This document shows positions 5,319-7,158 of a stretch of DNA of 7,158 nucleotides, one piece after another. Source of the DNA: Chloroflexota bacterium (lineage in GTDB: Bacteria > Chloroflexota > Anaerolineae > Promineifilales > Promineifilaceae); the NCBI GenBank assembly GCA_024640485.1, contig JAHEEY010000237.1:1-7158 (forward strand), in the 5' to 3' direction. Under the pieces are notes generated by a model. That model searched no databases. It was not told where the DNA came from and saw only the letters and a list, made by a program, of their open reading frames with translations. Position 1 is the stretch's first letter; each line of letters starts with the position of its first letter. Position numbers and translations under genes: made by a program.

Positions 5319-7158
5319 TTAGATCAACCCCAGCCGGCTGGACAGCGAGGCCGGCAGAATGGATCGCAGGATCTGACGCTCATCCTCGCCAAACACCCGC
5401 AGCAGCCAAAGCCCTGCCGGATAGACGACGATCCCAAGCATCAAACCGACCAATATGTGGATTTGCTGCCCCAAGAGCATCGCCAGCATCATGGCGCCAG
5501 CCACTAAGACCGGGCGCCAGACGAATCCCAGCCAGTTCATTCCCGGCATCCGCTTGCGCATGTAATGATCAAACATCACCAGCAGGATCAATTCCGACAG
5601 GATAGTCGTTACTGAAGCGGCGACGTAGCTGTATAGAGGGATCAACAGCATATTTGCGCCGATGTTGAACAAGACTGCCGCCGCAAACGCCCGGGGCTGC
5701 ATCTTTTCCAGCCCCAGTCCGATCAGCACATAGTTGGTCACACTGTTCAGCCAGCCAATAGGGATGGACCAGATGACGATCTGCAGCGCCACAGCGCCGT
5801 GGGGCAAGAACTCATCCCCTGCCAGGAGCTTGACCAACGGGAAGGCGATATAGGAAGTCGCCACGGCCATTGGCAGCGCCAGCAGCAGCATCAGCTTAAG
5901 AGACATCTGATACATCCGCCAGGCAGACTCAAGCGACTGTTTGATCTCGCGGGCGATAATCGGAAACAGCGCCAGGGTGAAGAATGAAGGTACGATCTGC
6001 AGCGCATTGAACCATTTGTAGGCGCTGTTGTACCACCCAACTACTTCATCCCCATTCTCTAGCATGAACCGCAGCAAGAAGACATCAATGGAAATGAAGA
6101 TGGTCTGCAGCAGATGAATCAGCATCAGCGGATAGCCGAGGCGAATCATTTGGCGCTGCAGCCCCCAATCGACCTGCCAAGGCCCGGGCAATGTGAAATT
6201 ACGCAGCGCCAAAACAGTCAGGACCGCCAGGGTGACGATGTTGGTGATAATGGACACTGCCGCCAAGCCGACAAACCCGTAGCCCATCAGCAGCGCCGCC
6301 ACCCCCAGACCCACTTTGAGCATGGTGGTAACGACGGTCATCGCCGCCGGGATCTCCGCCTTCTCATATGCGTAAAACAACCGGTCGACCCCTTTAGACA
6401 TTCCCGAGAACAACATGCCGACCATGATCAACCCGATCGCCAGGATCTCCGCATTTGACAGCGGGTTGCTGACAAACTCGCTCCCAAACACCATCACCAA
6501 CACCGGCAGGCTGGCCACCGCCGCCGCCCCCAGGCGCAGGATGCTGGTATTCAACAGATAATAGGATGCCTTGCTTCTGTCCTGCGACACCTCCCGCATC
6601 AGCAGGATATCAAGGCCGTAATTGGAGACAATCTCGAAGATACCGGCGGTGGCAATGGCGGTGGCAAAGCTGCCCGCAGAAGCAGGACCCAGGACCCGCA
6701 GGTAAAATGCGGCAAAGACGAAATCAATGGCCCGGTTAAACAGATTCAGGACGACCGGGGCAACGCTGTTTTTGGCGATGCTGCGGGTGTTGGTCATCTC
6801 GGCATCCGGGTTTACCATCCGCCGCCACACCCAAACGCCTATGGCGAATATCAAGATGACCACGCCCATAAAACTGGCCAGGCCACCCAGTTGGAAGCTG
6901 CGCGGGCTGTAGCGGAAACGGACGCTCCAATGGCCTGGATCCAGCAGGACGCCGCGGAAATTACCGTTAACCAGCACTATCTCAATCTCTTGTTCGCGGT
7001 CTTCACCGGCTCCAAATGGGCGGACAAACGCTTTCCAGCCGGGGAAGTAGCTGTCATTGAGCAGCAGCCAGGAGGGCTCCGAGACTTCCACCGAGGCCAC
7101 TACCTGAAGATTGCGGTATTCGTCGATAGAGGCCGGTCTATAGCTGTTGGGCTGCGGC
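5319..7158 (-). CDS. Fusion of YfhO-type C-terminal domain with a MOP-superfamily flippase (5' end outside window)
   Basis: The frame is open through the right edge (last full codon starts at 7157), so the N-terminus is missing; 612 residues are visible. GTG 7100 is not a convincing start, because the conserved fold begins upstream of it. Residues 14-90 match the end of YfhO-type membrane proteins: a beta-rich region with NDSYFPGWKAF (34-44), then GNFRGVLL, a PGHW turn and FRYSPRSF. One membrane helix (about 93-111) follows. From Met121 to the end, 492 residues form a complete Wzx-like flippase of the MOP superfamily with 12-14 hydrophobic segments, beginning NSVAPVVLNLFNRAIDF (130-146). Such flippases move polyprenyl-linked oligosaccharides across the membrane. 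The glycosyltransferase gene starts one base after the TAA stop, so the two are probably co-transcribed and coupled. Met121 could also be an independent start, with a weak GGA upstream. Flippase identity is firm and YfhO relationship likely; whether the two parts form one polypeptide is less certain. Confidence 0.85.
   Translation of the reverse strand, partial: PQPNSYRPASIDEYRNLQVVASVEVSEPSWLLLNDSYFPGWKAFVRPFGAGEDREQEIEIVLVNGNFRGVLLDPGHWSVRFRYSPRSFQLGGLASFMGVVILIFAIGVWVWRRMVNPDAEMTNTRSIAKNSVAPVVLNLFNRAIDFVFAAFYLRVLGPASAGSFATAIATAGIFEIVSNYGLDILLMREVSQDRSKASYYLLNTSILRLGAAAVASLPVLVMVFGSEFVSNPLSNAEILAIGLIMVGMLFSGMSKGVDRLFYAYEKAEIPAAMTVVTTMLKVGLGVAALLMGYGFVGLAAVSIITNIVTLAVLTVLALRNFTLPGPWQVDWGLQRQMIRLGYPLMLIHLLQTIFISIDVFLLRFMLENGDEVVGWYNSAYKWFNALQIVPSFFTLALFPIIAREIKQSLESAWRMYQMSLKLMLLLALPMAVATSYIAFPLVKLLAGDEFLPHGAVALQIVIWSIPIGWLNSVTNYVLIGLGLEKMQPRAFAAAVLFNIGANMLLIPLYSYVAASVTTILSELILLVMFDHYMRKRMPGMNWLGFVWRPVLVAGAMMLAMLLGQQIHILVGLMLGIVVYPAGLWLLRVFGEDERQILRSILPASLSSRLGLI

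Noticed and set aside
6114..6458. Plus-strand frame antisense to the flippase
   Set aside because: Its Gln/His/Arg-rich composition is a shadow of hydrophobic codons on the other strand.

Overview
The window looks like a piece of bacterial chromosome, most plausibly from Chloroflexota (Anaerolineae-like). This is inferred from the style of the GreA protein, the CLC protein with CBS and TrkA-C domains, and the GT39-like glycosyltransferase with a C-terminal beta-rich tail of a kind common in that phylum. No rRNA, tRNA, CRISPR array or insertion sequence is visible.

Layout: positions 1-548 hold no convincing gene. They carry a good sigma70-type promoter (303-331), a near-perfect 17-base direct repeat and a small hairpin, and serve as the leader of greA (549-1025, plus strand). 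A strong hairpin with T-runs on both strands (1047-1079) separates greA from the convergent minus-strand genes. Reading the minus strand from the right edge, these are: a protein cut by the window edge that joins the end of a YfhO-type extracytoplasmic domain to a complete MOP-superfamily flippase (5319-7158); a GT-C (GT39/PMT-like) membrane glycosyltransferase that starts directly behind it (3308-5317); and, after a 150-base gap, a CLC chloride channel/antiporter with two CBS domains and a TrkA-C domain (1100-3157).

The flippase fusion and the glycosyltransferase probably form one operon for assembly of a surface glycan or glycolipid: the flippase would move the lipid-linked glycan across the membrane, and the GT-C enzyme would add a sugar from a polyprenyl-phosphate donor on the outer face. 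GreA and CLC are housekeeping neighbours with no clear functional link to it.

The most unusual signal lies inside the glycosyltransferase gene. Four DnaA-box-like 9-mers (two exact matches to the TTATNCACA consensus, two with one mismatch) sit in the same orientation at 4166-4215, with 11, 10 and 20 base steps that match the DNA helical repeat. About 30 bases away is an AT-rich block that also holds a TTGACA promoter-like element. The layout resembles a replication-origin module or DnaA-titration site embedded in a coding sequence. The second notable item is the YfhO-flippase fusion.
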